Source: Bacteroidota bacterium (GTDB lineage Bacteria; Bacteroidota; Bacteroidia; B-17B0; Aurantibacillaceae). From it: a stretch of 64,000 nucleotides of DNA. Location: contig JAFDXR010000004.1 in NCBI GenBank assembly GCA_018267825.1, positions 1 to 64,000 of the forward strand, written 5' to 3'. The notes under the pieces were generated by a model, which did not search any database, was not told the origin of the DNA, and was given only the letters and a program-made list of their open reading frames with translations. The position numbers and the translations under genes are program-made. Position 1 is the stretch's first letter; the number at the start of each line of letters is the position of its first letter. Below are positions 1-8,490 of the stretch, piece by piece.

Positions 1-30
1 AGTCCTTAATGTGCTCTATCAAAAAATAAT

Positions 31-104
31 GGTCCGGTAGCTCAGCTGGATAGAGCAGCTGCCTTCTAAGCAGCAGGCCATTGGTTCGAATCCAATCCGG
101 ATCA
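31..104 (+). tRNA. tRNA-Arg (anticodon TCT)
   Basis: A full cloverleaf is visible. The acceptor stem pairs GGTCCGG (31-37) with CCGGATC (97-103), and the discriminator A is at 104. The anticodon stem GCTGC/GCAGC encloses the loop CTTCTAA, giving anticodon TCT at 65-67, which reads AGA arginine codons. The T-arm holds GGTTCGAATCC. CCA is not encoded. An intrinsic terminator follows within 10 bases. Confidence 0.97.
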
Positions 105-112
105 CAAAAAAA

Positions 113-139
113 GCCTCATCGAATAATGAGGCTTTTTTT
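113..139. terminator. bidirectional intrinsic terminator
   Basis: GCCTCAT (113-119) pairs with ATGAGGC (126-132). A T-run follows on the + strand and an A-run precedes it, so the hairpin can end both the tRNA transcript and the convergent minus-strand gene that stops at 162. Confidence 0.85.
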
Positions 140-161
140 ATGCTTGGAAAACAACTTACAA

Positions 162-1382
162 TCAACTCTCTGTTGTTTTAACACCAGCGTATGTCACACT
201 GCTTATTCCCATGAGTGTCATCATGGTAGTGCTGAATGATGGTAATGCCAGATTTGTATAAAAACTGCATAGGAAATATATCCCTAAGAAGACGGTAAAC
301 ATAAATAATTGCAAACGGTGCAGGCATATACTGTTTCCATCGTACAATATATCGTTTACAAAACCTTTGCTTTTTTTGTTGCCATTTACAAAATCGGTAA
401 CCGCTTGTTGTGGGGTAACAGTAGTTGCCCCGGCTGCCGGTGCCACGTCGATCACTTTGCCTATATAAAATGTACCGCCGCTGATTCCGAGGAGAATGAG
501 TACAGAGCCTGTAGGTTCGGTAAGTATGCTCGTAAAGCCCCAGATGTGAAGGATTCCGAGGAAGATCAGCATCAGCCACATAAAAAACTGTGAGCGCGCC
601 ATACTGAAAGGTACTTCCTTGTAATTAATGGTTCCATCGGCAATACTGGTCGGAAGGTTGTTTATTTTCACGCCGTTCTGAGAATATAAAGCTATATCCC
701 GCAAAATACTTTTGTTATACTTCCACAATTTACGGTTCCAGATAATTACAATGATCAGTATAAAAATGGCATACGCTATAATAATCCGGAGGTAGCTGGA
801 TGTGCGCAATTCCACTTTTTCTTCGCTGTAGCTCATGAAGCTGCTTTTCGGAAAGCCCATGCTGATGCCGGTATTCGGATGCGAGACCTCCCAATAATTC
901 GGGAATGCATAAAAAATTTTCCAGGGTGATGCCTGCGCTGTATCGTAATTCATTTTGAACACCACCGATGTATCGTCGATGTTGAAATAAAGCGGCTTAA
1001 TGGTGGAGTGCCAGATGCCGTTAATGAGAAGCCTCAGCGAATCTTTATGCTGAATGGCATAGGTGTACCCCTCTTTGGTGGTGTGTACATTGATGTAGCT
1101 GTAGGGCGTATAAAAGTCGGGCTTTTTGCAATCCAGCATGATTACCGAAATGGCATAGGGCTTGGAAACGGCGGGAGATGACGGAGATGCTACTGTGGCC
1201 GATGGCGCTGCCTGCATTGTATTGGTCGTCGCCACCGAATTGGTAACTGCAGGAAGGGTGTTGGTGGGCTGAGCCTGAACAGTGCTGCCGGCTGGTGTTG
1301 TAGCAACAGTCACAGTTCCCTGGGCGCGAATTCCCGTTATGGTCATCACGAGGCAGGTAAGCCAAACAAATTGTTTTTTCAT
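162..1382 (-). CDS. hypothetical membrane protein with duplicated two-helix module
   Basis: 406 residues, function not recognised. A signal peptide (cleavage likely after residue 20, before Q) is followed by a Thr/Ala/Pro-rich linker (about 25-75), an extracytoplasmic part (75-195), and membrane segments near 199-215, 265-283, 292-308, 357-375 and 383-400. The last four form two similar halves. Each half has a basic RSQ or RLQ entry followed by a helix, then a second helix containing LLGIS-GGTFYIGK or LMGIS-SVTYAGVK. This indicates an internal duplication. A copy of the GGTATTTATAC motif lies 60-90 bases upstream of the start on the same strand and could be its promoter region. Confidence 0.8.
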   Translation of the reverse strand: MKKQFVWLTCLVMTITGIRAQGTVTVATTPAGSTVQAQPTNTLPAVTNSVATTNTMQAAPSATVASPSSPAVSKPYAISVIMLDCKKPDFYTPYSYINVHTTKEGYTYAIQHKDSLRLLINGIWHSTIKPLYFNIDDTSVVFKMNYDTAQASPWKIFYAFPNYWEVSHPNTGISMGFPKSSFMSYSEEKVELRTSSYLRIIIAYAIFILIIVIIWNRKLWKYNKSILRDIALYSQNGVKINNLPTSIADGTINYKEVPFSMARSQFFMWLMLIFLGILHIWGFTSILTEPTGSVLILLGISGGTFYIGKVIDVAPAAGATTVTPQQAVTDFVNGNKKSKGFVNDILYDGNSICLHRLQLFMFTVFLGIYFLCSFYTNLALPSFSTTMMTLMGISSVTYAGVKTTES

Positions 1383-1444
1383 AGATATAGGTTTAAGGGT
1401 TAATGAAATAAGGAGCTTTTTTCAGATGCTAACATAGGGAGAGC

Positions 1445-1503
1445 GCCCCGTAAATACAATCCGTATAAATACCTATTCTTCCGGGTATTTTTCCCCGAAG
1501 AAT
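1445..1503 (-). promoter_or_regulatory. GGTATTTATAC motif plus adjacent hairpin
   Basis: On the minus strand GGTATTTATAC (near 1463-1473) is followed at similar spacing by a TATTTACGGGG block, like the copies at 15085, 17141 and 35903. Immediately beside it a strong inverted repeat pairs ATTCTTC (1475-1481) with GAAGAAT (1497-1503), and the stem continues inward as GGG/CCC. It lies upstream of the minus-strand membrane protein gene. Function is inferred only. Confidence 0.35.
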
Positions 1504-1539
1504 AAGAGAGAATACAGAGAGAATACCGGGATAAATAAC

Positions 1540-1547
1540 TATCTTTG
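1540..1547 (+). promoter_or_regulatory. candidate Bacteroidetes -7 promoter box
   Basis: TATCTTTG matches the Bacteroidetes -7 consensus TAnnTTTG exactly. The expected start of transcription, about 7 bases downstream, falls at the foot of the hairpin beginning at 1552. No clear TTG -33 box is seen at the usual distance. Confidence 0.45.
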
Positions 1548-1551
1548 CTGC

Positions 1552-1619
1552 GGTGCCAAACACCAAACCCTCACAGTTCCAGGTCTTCGGATCTGGTTCG
1601 GGCTGAGGGTTTACTTTTT
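1552..1619 (+). ncRNA. putative short structured RNA or leader/attenuator
   Basis: Two consecutive hairpins are visible. The first is GGTG (1552-1555)/CACC (1561-1564). The second pairs AAACCCTCA (1565-1573) with TGAGGGTTT (1604-1612), has an internal loop, then an inner stem CCAGGTC/GATCTGG (one G-U) capped by a C-UUCG-G tetraloop at 1586-1589. Five Ts follow at 1615-1619, so the second hairpin can act as a terminator. It matches no riboswitch I recognise. It may be a stand-alone small RNA, or the relict leader of the PorP/SprF gene remnant that begins just downstream. Confidence 0.4.
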
Positions 1620-1639
1620 CATGACGCATCCGTCAATTT

Positions 1640-1967
1640 TAACCGTCACCTCACCTATCCCAATAAGTACAATGGAAAACAGAAAAACATACTGGTGGTG
1701 GCCTTATTTCGCTACAGACTTTCCGATGATTCAAAGTACACCGGTTTGAAACAGGCTGCTTATATCTCCCTGGGCTGTCTTTACCGACATGCAGATGCAT
1801 TTTGTTTTCCGGTAAAGCTGGATATTAAAAATTATTCGGTGGGTTTCAATTACGATCTGAATGTATCCTCCCTGGCCCGCTCCTCAAAAGCCATTGGTGC
1901 ATTTGAAATCTGTCTGAGCTTTCATTCCGTAACCCCTTATCTTTACCAGAAGAAAAGCAATCCATAA
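1640..1967 (+). pseudogene. remnant of a PorP/SprF family type IX secretion membrane protein
   Basis: The reading frame ending at 1967 contains the typical C-terminal end of PorP/SprF proteins: a YISLGCLYRHADAF stretch, then KLDIKNYSVGFNYDLNVSSL, then GAFEICLSF. Family members have about 300 residues and a signal peptide. Only about 105 codons survive here, with no plausible N-terminus. PorP/SprF proteins assist T9SS function or gliding at the outer membrane. Recognition rests on the C-terminal pattern, so the 5' limit is approximate. Confidence 0.6.
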
Positions 1968-1993
1968 CCCACGTCGGGCCAGGGAAATACATA

Positions 1994-2707
1994 TCAATAA
2001 TCGGTTTTCAGTATTTTGGAGGTCTGTGTCTTTCCGTTGTTTAAAGTGATCACGAGGTAATAGATTCCCGATTGATAGCCACTCAGTTCAACAGCTGTCT
2101 GAGCATCTGTGAGATTTACGGTTCCTAATTTTAATCCTTTATCGCTGTATATACTGCATACCTGCGAAGAGGCATCCGGTGTTTCAATCCATACTTTATC
2201 TACGGCGATGGTAGGATATACTTTTACCTGGGTAGCCTGGCATTGAAGGCTGATAGCTGAAATCTGTCCATAATAAACATCTCCGGTAGACCCGATCACT
2301 TTGATGCGATAGTAGCCCATACCATCTTTCTGAATGGTTTGCTGACTGGTGCAGCTTGTTTTACCCGACATGGCTTTTACAACGTCTATGGTCCGGAAAA
2401 TAGTGGCGTCGCTGCTGTACTGAAGCTCGTAGTTATAGGAATAGGCTTCAGGGGCTATATCCCAGCTGATGCTCACCGAACAGTTTTCGGTTTCAAAACG
2501 CAGGGTTGGGATGATCATGGCAATTTTTTTGGTTCCGGGCCCCTCAGGTGCTGTTACCATGTTAAGATCTGTTGAAGCAGCAGCTATAGTCCAATCGGTC
2601 GATGTTTTTAATGTGACGCCTGCAGCTACCTGTGCGTGCATTGATAAAACGGATCCGATACTTAAGAAGGCGAACAGGCAAACAGTGGGAGTAAATATCT
2701 TTTTCAT
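1994..2707 (-). CDS. secreted protein with T9SS type A sorting domain
   Basis: 237 residues. A signal peptide ends in MHAQ (about residue 26). The middle (about 75-150) resembles a fibronectin III-like beta sandwich (SISWDIAPEAYSYNYELQYS). The C-terminal 75 residues are a type A sorting domain (VKVYPTIAVDKVWIE ... GIYYLVITLNNGKTQTSKIL), which directs outer-membrane export by T9SS and surface attachment. The cargo function is unknown. It is transcribed divergently from the gene at 2920. Confidence 0.8.
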   Translation of the reverse strand: MKKIFTPTVCLFAFLSIGSVLSMHAQVAAGVTLKTSTDWTIAAASTDLNMVTAPEGPGTKKIAMIIPTLRFETENCSVSISWDIAPEAYSYNYELQYSSDATIFRTIDVVKAMSGKTSCTSQQTIQKDGMGYYRIKVIGSTGDVYYGQISAISLQCQATQVKVYPTIAVDKVWIETPDASSQVCSIYSDKGLKLGTVNLTDAQTAVELSGYQSGIYYLVITLNNGKTQTSKILKTDY

Positions 2708-2869
2708 GGTTTCCGGGTTTTAGATCGTTTGTAATTGTCAATTGATTTCCTGGTTCAAAGTAACAACCCATATCGCCCGGATAAAATGCGCATCGTCCCG
2801 CGACATTACCCATGTAAGTTTTTACCTAAAATGTTTAAATTAAATTTTCAACTTACTCATAATCAATAC

Positions 2870-2899
2870 TTGCCTATACCCGTTAAAATATTATATTTG
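2870..2899 (+). promoter_or_regulatory. Bacteroidetes-type promoter
   Basis: TTG at 2870-2872 and TATATTTG at 2892-2899 are 19 bases apart, an exact fit to the Bacteroidetes -33/-7 consensus. It points into the gene starting at 2920 with a leader of roughly 14 bases. Confidence 0.7.
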
Positions 2900-2919
2900 T
2901 TATACCAAAAACATAACAA

Positions 2920-3594
2920 ATGAAAAAGAATTACTCATTCATTTCGTGTATCCCTGTTTTATTAGCCATGTTTCTGAGCAGCCACAGTGATGCCCAGCTG
3001 GCTTTCCGCCGTGGCTCCCTGGTTGTTGGTATTTCTGAAGGCTGGACACAGTCGCACTATACCACCCGCGATATAAGCAGTTCGCAACCCGGAAAAACCA
3101 TGGAAGTAAATATGCGCGGTTGCCGCGATCCCCTGTTTTTTGAATATGGCATTGCCAATCGCTGGTCGATAGGCAGCAGCTTCGGGAACGATGTATTTTA
3201 CCTGAACCCTTCAAAGTTCTATGGTGTGCGCAGCTCCGAAGACAAAATGAAAGTAAAAACCAATGAGGTTAATTTCGAGGTGGCTTACCATGTGCTTGTA
3301 AACAAACGCCTGGACCTGGCCCTCTTCCACTCTTTCGGTATGAACTCCATAACCATCGATCAGACAGTGGGCGATGTAAGCTATAAATACACTGCCAATG
3401 GTACCATTGTACGTGTTGGGGCCCGTGCCCGCTATTATTTCTGGAAACGCTTTGGTGCCCTGGGTATGATCAGCAATTACACCGGCACCTGCAGCCCGAA
3501 AGATGTGAAAGGCAATACCTTCGGCAACAACTACTCGACCAATATCCGCGGCTTTGCGGTTGAAATGGGGCTTTGCTACCGACTCATTCACTGA
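2920..3594 (+). CDS. putative outer membrane beta-barrel protein
   Basis: 224 residues. A signal peptide ends at about residue 25 (SHSDA-Q). The rest alternates hydrophobic and polar residues with many aromatic turns (VNFEVAYHVLVNKRLDLALF, ARARYYFWKRFGALGMI) and ends in a short terminal strand (MGLCYRLIH), as expected for an 8-10 strand outer membrane barrel. No specific family is recognised. It has its own consensus promoter and is followed by a strong terminator. Confidence 0.7.
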   Translation: MKKNYSFISCIPVLLAMFLSSHSDAQLAFRRGSLVVGISEGWTQSHYTTRDISSSQPGKTMEVNMRGCRDPLFFEYGIANRWSIGSSFGNDVFYLNPSKFYGVRSSEDKMKVKTNEVNFEVAYHVLVNKRLDLALFHSFGMNSITIDQTVGDVSYKYTANGTIVRVGARARYYFWKRFGALGMISNYTGTCSPKDVKGNTFGNNYSTNIRGFAVEMGLCYRLIH

Positions 3595-3621
3595 TCCTGA
3601 AAAACGCTATATACCAAAAAG

Positions 3622-3647
3622 GCCTTCGCAAGCGAAGGCCTTTTTTA
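3622..3647. terminator. bidirectional intrinsic terminator
   Basis: GGCCTTCGC (3622-3630) pairs perfectly with GCGAAGGCC (3633-3641). It is preceded by AAAAA and followed by TTTTTT. It lies between convergent genes ending at 3594 (+) and 3676 (-). Confidence 0.9.
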
Positions 3648-3675
3648 GTTTATGCATGCGCGGATATAAGTTTCT

Positions 3676-5799
3676 CTAGCGCTCAATAATCATTTTGCGG
3701 TGCAGCACGTGCCCGCCCTGCTGGATCTCCAGCATATAGATCCCGGCCGGTAAATGTGCTGTATGGATCTGCAATTCCTTTTCGGCAGAAACTGTGGCCG
3801 ATACTTTATTGCCCAGCATATCGAATAATACGACCTGGTAGGCAGCACTTGTATTGGATTGAATGGTAAACGACTGGTTGGCCGGATTCGGATAGATATT
3901 CCAGCCATCGTTGGCCTGCTCCGAATGGGCCGATGTAACAAGGCTGTTGCAGGTCATGGCATGAAAGCCATCGAGCTTACCGTAACCAAAGCGGTTGTTA
4001 GGCAGGTTGGTGCCCGTGAACGCATCGGTGTAGGCACAATTTATTATAGCCTGCCTCACCTGCTGGTTGGTGGCCGTAGGGTCCATTTGCAGGTACAAAG
4101 CCGCAAGCCCTGCAACGAGCGGGCTCGCAGCCGATGTTCCGCCGCCAACCACGTGGTAGCCCCCCTGGGCCACTACTTCGGGGTTGCTGCTGATAAGGCC
4201 GGGCAGCATGGAAATCACACCGCAGGATAAACTTGTGGCCCCCGATGCGCCTATTTCGGGTTTTACATGGTTGCGGCGTGTAGGCCCGCGGCTGCTGCTG
4301 GCGCTGATCTGGCCCGGTGTTTCGGTAGTGGTTTGGGTATTGGCTGCCACATCAATAAACTGATTGCGGTTTACATAATTGGCTACGGTAATGACTTCGT
4401 CGCTGCACTGAAAGCTGCTCACAATGGTTTGGTTGGTATCCGATACAATGTATTTTGTAATGCGCGGATACTGTGCCGCTGTAGGCAAGCCATCGTTAAT
4501 TACATCAAAGGTCCAGGCATCGATACGTCCGGGGCCTGTGTTTTCGATGCGCCACAGATAACCGGAGCTGTCGGCATTAACAGACAGATCGAGCTCATAC
4601 ACCCCCGAAGCATTGATGCCGGCTACACTATTTACCACACCTATGCGGTTGGTGTTATGGTAAATGGTATCGTGGCGTGTGCTGCCAATGGGGTAGTTAT
4701 AGGCTTTGAAAGGAATGCGCCCCAGGTCGCTGAAGTTGTTGGGGTTATTGCAACCCACGCTGTATTTTACGTTTTTAATATCGTTGGTATCGGCGTATAA
4801 CGAAAGGGAGAGGCTGTTACCGCTGACGCTGATCCAGAAAAAATTTGTATCGGTGGCTGTAGGGTTATAGCCTACGTGAAACGGTATGGCGCCTGCATTG
4901 CCACCGGCAGCTACCATCACGCGGCCCGGCATGCCCGATATCTGGGCACTGATCATCTGGGCCTGGAGGTCGGTACCGTCGTGGCTGCCCATGTAATCGC
5001 CTACACTGGCATTAATCACAAAGGGTTTTCCGGCGGCATAAGCCTTGGCGGTAATGTAATTGACGGCATCGGCAATGGTGGGTCCGGGGCGGTTAAAATC
5101 GAGGGCTACTACAATGATGTCGGCTTTGGGTGCCACACCTTCGTAATGCCCGATGGCCGAACCGTTGCCTGCAGCGATACCGGCCACATGGGTACCGTGG
5201 CCCCACTGGGCCAGGTCGGTGTGGGTGCAGTTACCGGCATTGATATCGGCGGCTGTCCACTCCTGCCCGTACGAAAACCCCACGGGTATGGTGGTGGGCG
5301 ATGCCACAGTCATATCCCAGATATATTTGATGCGTGTATTGCCTGCAGCGTCTTTAAAATCGGGGTGATGAAAATCGATGCCCGAATCGATGATCCCGAC
5401 AATAACACCGGTACCATCGTAGGCCTGCGTAAGTGGCGACATGCCGGTTTTGGCGGCTATAATGCGGTTGCGCACCATCATGGTATCGGTCATGGTTTTC
5501 ATGCCGGGTTTTATATATTCCATATACAGGATATCGGGATGTGATGCCAGCTGGCGAACCGCGCTGATGGCTGCTGTTACAGAGGCCACGTTGCCGGCGG
5601 TGTAGTGCACGTTTACTCCCTGCATGCTCCTGAGCACCGACAGTTTGCCGGGCCTGACCTGCACCAGTATATCGAGCTGTGTGGCGGCGGGTTGCTCCAT
5701 CTCAAGCTGCTGAATCAAAGCCGGGTTGCAGTTGTGCTGGCTTAGTAAATCAAGAGAAGCAAACGCAAGCAAGATAAAAAATGTGAAACGGTTGAACAT
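3676..5799 (-). CDS. secreted subtilisin-like (S8) serine protease with T9SS sorting domain
   Basis: 707 residues. A signal peptide (1-20) and a prodomain-like region (40-95) precede the S8 catalytic domain. The triad is visible: Asp138 in GIIDSGIDFHHPDF, His201 in GHGTHVAGIAAG, Ser556 in GGGTSAASPLVAGLA. The oxyanion Asn is near 301 (AAGGNAG). About 180 residues (305-485) are inserted between the oxyanion Asn and the Ser, as in large S8 proteases with an inserted beta domain. The C-terminal 70 residues are a type A sorting domain, so the enzyme should be exported through T9SS and anchored or released at the cell surface. Long open frames on the opposite strand are artefacts of composition. 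Confidence 0.93.
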   Translation of the reverse strand: MFNRFTFFILLAFASLDLLSQHNCNPALIQQLEMEQPAATQLDILVQVRPGKLSVLRSMQGVNVHYTAGNVASVTAAISAVRQLASHPDILYMEYIKPGMKTMTDTMMVRNRIIAAKTGMSPLTQAYDGTGVIVGIIDSGIDFHHPDFKDAAGNTRIKYIWDMTVASPTTIPVGFSYGQEWTAADINAGNCTHTDLAQWGHGTHVAGIAAGNGSAIGHYEGVAPKADIIVVALDFNRPGPTIADAVNYITAKAYAAGKPFVINASVGDYMGSHDGTDLQAQMISAQISGMPGRVMVAAGGNAGAIPFHVGYNPTATDTNFFWISVSGNSLSLSLYADTNDIKNVKYSVGCNNPNNFSDLGRIPFKAYNYPIGSTRHDTIYHNTNRIGVVNSVAGINASGVYELDLSVNADSSGYLWRIENTGPGRIDAWTFDVINDGLPTAAQYPRITKYIVSDTNQTIVSSFQCSDEVITVANYVNRNQFIDVAANTQTTTETPGQISASSSRGPTRRNHVKPEIGASGATSLSCGVISMLPGLISSNPEVVAQGGYHVVGGGTSAASPLVAGLAALYLQMDPTATNQQVRQAIINCAYTDAFTGTNLPNNRFGYGKLDGFHAMTCNSLVTSAHSEQANDGWNIYPNPANQSFTIQSNTSAAYQVVLFDMLGNKVSATVSAEKELQIHTAHLPAGIYMLEIQQGGHVLHRKMIIER

Positions 5800-5848
5800 T
5801 GATCTGAATTTTATATGTTAAATTACTAAAAAAACAGATATTTGCCTA

Positions 5849-6499
5849 ATGCGGTATTTGTGCGTGGTTGTGTTACTCTGCCTGTTTCCTTTGTTTCATG
5901 TAAAGGCCCAGGATTCTATTCCTTACCTGGGCGACTTCAGGCTTTACGAGGGGCTTTATATCAATTACCAGGATCTGCGTTTCAACTGGCCTATTCCGAA
6001 AGAGAAAATCATTACCGACATTAATAAAGACCAGCTCGACTTTTACAGCAAGCTTCTCGAAAACGAGGAGATTAAATATTATGAGCGCGACAGCTCGGTG
6101 CGTAAAATAAAAACCAGCAGCATTTTCGGGTATTGCCAGAACAATTTCGTTTTCATTAATTACGAAAATTACTTTTACAGGATTCCGGTGTTCGGAAACA
6201 TCAGCTATTTTCTGGGCACCATCGAAGTAAGGGGAAACTATACGAATATGGATCCTTTTATGAATGCGCCAATGAACAGCACGGCTTTTAAGACCCGGGA
6301 GTTCAAGCAGTTTCTGCTCGACTTTTACAGTGGCGAACTCTCGCTGTTTACCATCGAAAAGGCCGAAGAATACCTGAAGCGCGACCCCGAAATATACAAG
6401 GAGTACGATGCCCTGAGCAAAAAGAAGAAAAAAGATCTTATCTCACGTTATATACGCATGTATAACGACAAACACCCGGTTTATTTTCCGAAGGGGTAA
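5849..6499 (+). CDS. hypothetical secreted protein
   Basis: 216 residues with a clear signal peptide (MRYLCVVVLLCLFPLFHVKA-Q). The mature part is rich in Tyr, Phe and charged residues and ends in a very basic stretch (LSKKKKKDLISRYIRMYNDK). No family recognised. A near-consensus -7 box (GATATTTG, 5837-5844) lies just before the start, which would leave almost no leader. Confidence 0.65.
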   Translation: MRYLCVVVLLCLFPLFHVKAQDSIPYLGDFRLYEGLYINYQDLRFNWPIPKEKIITDINKDQLDFYSKLLENEEIKYYERDSSVRKIKTSSIFGYCQNNFVFINYENYFYRIPVFGNISYFLGTIEVRGNYTNMDPFMNAPMNSTAFKTREFKQFLLDFYSGELSLFTIEKAEEYLKRDPEIYKEYDALSKKKKKDLISRYIRMYNDKHPVYFPKG

Positions 6500-6585
6500 G
6501 GCTTTTCAAGTTGGCCTTCGTGACCGTTTCCAAATCATTTGTATCTTTAAGACTACATCTTCAAAACAGTGAGTAAATAAAAGCA

Positions 6586-7608
6586 ATGGGATTATTTGAT
6601 CTATTTAAAAGAAAAAAAACGAATTCAACATTTCCTGAAAATGAATTAGAACAGGTTTTAATGCAGGCTGCTTCTGACGTATCTGCTCAAAAAACCTTCT
6701 ACCAGAAACTCCTATGGAATGAATTGTTTGTGCTGACAAACGGGGAACAAGGCCTCGATGAAGGTATTCAAACTTTGAAAGAAGATCTGACTTTACAATT
6801 CATCACTTTTGAAAATGGACAAGTCCCTGTTTTTACTTCAACCAATAGAATTTTTGATAATGGTGTGATAAAAGAACAAGTTTCGTATTTGAGTTTAAAG
6901 GGGCAAGATTTGTTTGGAATCATTAAGGGTGCAAGTTTTATTCTAAACCCTTATTCCGAATATCGAAAGGAATTAATTCCAATAGAAATTGAAAGCCTAT
7001 TGAACGGAACGATTTATGACCAGATTGATAAAAACGAAATTGAAAATCAAAAATATCAAAAGTTTAACGAACTATATGAAAGAGCCGGAAAAAAACAGGA
7101 GGGATTAATTTTTCTGGATGGCTATAAAAGAAAAAACTTGACCACATCTGACGAGATAAGACTTAAAGAATCTGTAATGGATTTTCAAAAATGTCTTGAA
7201 ATAATCCCTGATCATTGGCAAAGTATGGTATTGATGGCCAAAGCTCTTCAACGCCTGGAAAGACACGCAGAAGCTCTTGCGCAGCTGGAATTAGCAGCTA
7301 AAATAGAATTAAAAAATCACACAATTCCAATGGAAGCTTCATTAGAAGCTATGCATTTAAAAGATTTTGAAAAGGCCATATATTATTCTGAAGAATCCCT
7401 AAAAAGGAAACCAAATGATTTCGCCCTCATGGGAAATCATGCCATGAATTTATTAATTGCACAAAAAGATATTGAAGCGAAAGACACAATTCAAAAAGCA
7501 ATTAAAATTCAGCCGAATGATTCTATAAACAAGAATATTGAATCCATAGTAACTGACGTGATGGCTGGAAAACGTAAAAGACCTACATTTGAGGATTCCA
7601 TTAAATAG
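6586..7608 (+). CDS. SseB-domain protein with C-terminal TPR repeats
   Basis: 340 residues, cytoplasmic. After the short lead MGLFDLFKRKK, residues about 30-155 match the SseB N-terminal domain: FENGQVPVFTSTNRIF, SYLSLKGQDLFGII, ASFILNPYSEY and IEIESLLNG. Residues about 190-320 form TPR helices (LMAKALQRLERHAEALAQLE, SLKRKPNDFALMGNHAMNLL). SseB-like domains occur in several small cytoplasmic proteins of unclear role. The lead MGLFD-F-K is shared with the gene at 8491. A near-consensus -7 box (TATCTTTA, 6542-6549) lies upstream. It opens the accessory region. Confidence 0.7.
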   Translation: MGLFDLFKRKKTNSTFPENELEQVLMQAASDVSAQKTFYQKLLWNELFVLTNGEQGLDEGIQTLKEDLTLQFITFENGQVPVFTSTNRIFDNGVIKEQVSYLSLKGQDLFGIIKGASFILNPYSEYRKELIPIEIESLLNGTIYDQIDKNEIENQKYQKFNELYERAGKKQEGLIFLDGYKRKNLTTSDEIRLKESVMDFQKCLEIIPDHWQSMVLMAKALQRLERHAEALAQLELAAKIELKNHTIPMEASLEAMHLKDFEKAIYYSEESLKRKPNDFALMGNHAMNLLIAQKDIEAKDTIQKAIKIQPNDSINKNIESIVTDVMAGKRKRPTFEDSIK

Positions 7609-7692
7609 TGCTTTCAAACTTATCTTCCATATTCCGCAGAAATAATACCGGAAAAAAACTGCCTTATTATTCTGCCAATCAAGAATTCATAT

Positions 7693-8403
7693 ATGAAAAA
7701 AGCAATCATCATATTTGTACTCCCTATCCTTCTTTCATTCATTGTGAATAATGAGCCGCCATCAAAATACTATTACAAAGACAGTTCTCAGGTAAACATC
7801 TGGAGTTTTGATGTTGACGATACTGCCATTTATTTGCATGAATTCAACAAAGACCTTTTTGAGTTTAAAGGTGATACCAAAAAATACCAGATATTTTACG
7901 ATAAAAAATTTACGATCCTTGCTGTTGATATGGACCTGTTCAAAAAGGATAGGAAACAGTACTACAAACGTTATAGTCGCAACGGTCAGCTATTAATGTC
8001 GTGGACAAAGCTGAATGATAAATATAACGGAGTTTTGCAACGTTTTTATTCTGACGGCAAAATCAGGTACAAAGAGCATTTTGACAATAACGGAAAGAGC
8101 TTGGGTGATACAACCTGGAGTGAAAGTGGATTACAGGTTCGCTCCAGCATAAACTACAACTCAAAATACTCCAAATTGACTTATTATTATGCAAATGGAA
8201 AGGTCAGTTCAGAACTTTATGAAGGTTCATCAGAGGCCCTTACAAGATTCATAATAGACTATGATAGTATTTCCGGTGCCCCATCCTATTTTTTGTGTCG
8301 CGATACCTCTATTATTAGCATAGAAGAAGGCAATGAAATTAACACGGTATATTACCGAAAAACACCCCTGGACAGCGTCATTGTTATTAAGAAAAACAAT
8401 TAA
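7693..8403 (+). CDS. secreted MORN/YwqK-like repeat protein
   Basis: 236 residues with a short signal peptide (MKKAIIIFVLPILLSFIV). The centre (about 95-180) has three or four MORN-like repeats of the form YxxNGxL...YNGVLQRFYSDGKIRYKEHFDNNG, typical of proteins annotated as YwqK-family antitoxins. That label is historical and gives no function. Related repeat proteins lie at 25132 and 25899. Confidence 0.6.
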   Translation: MKKAIIIFVLPILLSFIVNNEPPSKYYYKDSSQVNIWSFDVDDTAIYLHEFNKDLFEFKGDTKKYQIFYDKKFTILAVDMDLFKKDRKQYYKRYSRNGQLLMSWTKLNDKYNGVLQRFYSDGKIRYKEHFDNNGKSLGDTTWSESGLQVRSSINYNSKYSKLTYYYANGKVSSELYEGSSEALTRFIIDYDSISGAPSYFLCRDTSIISIEEGNEINTVYYRKTPLDSVIVIKKNN

Positions 8404-8490
8404 CTAATCAGGATGCTTTTCCTACCTTTAAAGCACGGGCATATAAATGGTCTATTAAATCAAGTATAAACGGCAATAACGAAACCATCT

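Noticed and set aside
1552-1619. Known riboswitch (TPP or preQ1 type)
   Set aside because: The hairpins lack the conserved junction sequences of those classes, and the downstream frame is not a vitamin or purine gene.
1429-1629. 66-residue minus-strand gene
   Set aside because: It is antisense to the structured RNA and hairpin; the frame is explained by the inverted repeats.
4876-5544. 222-residue + strand frame inside the protease gene
   Set aside because: It is antisense to a clear S8 protease with all catalytic motifs; composition of the sense codons keeps the other strand open.
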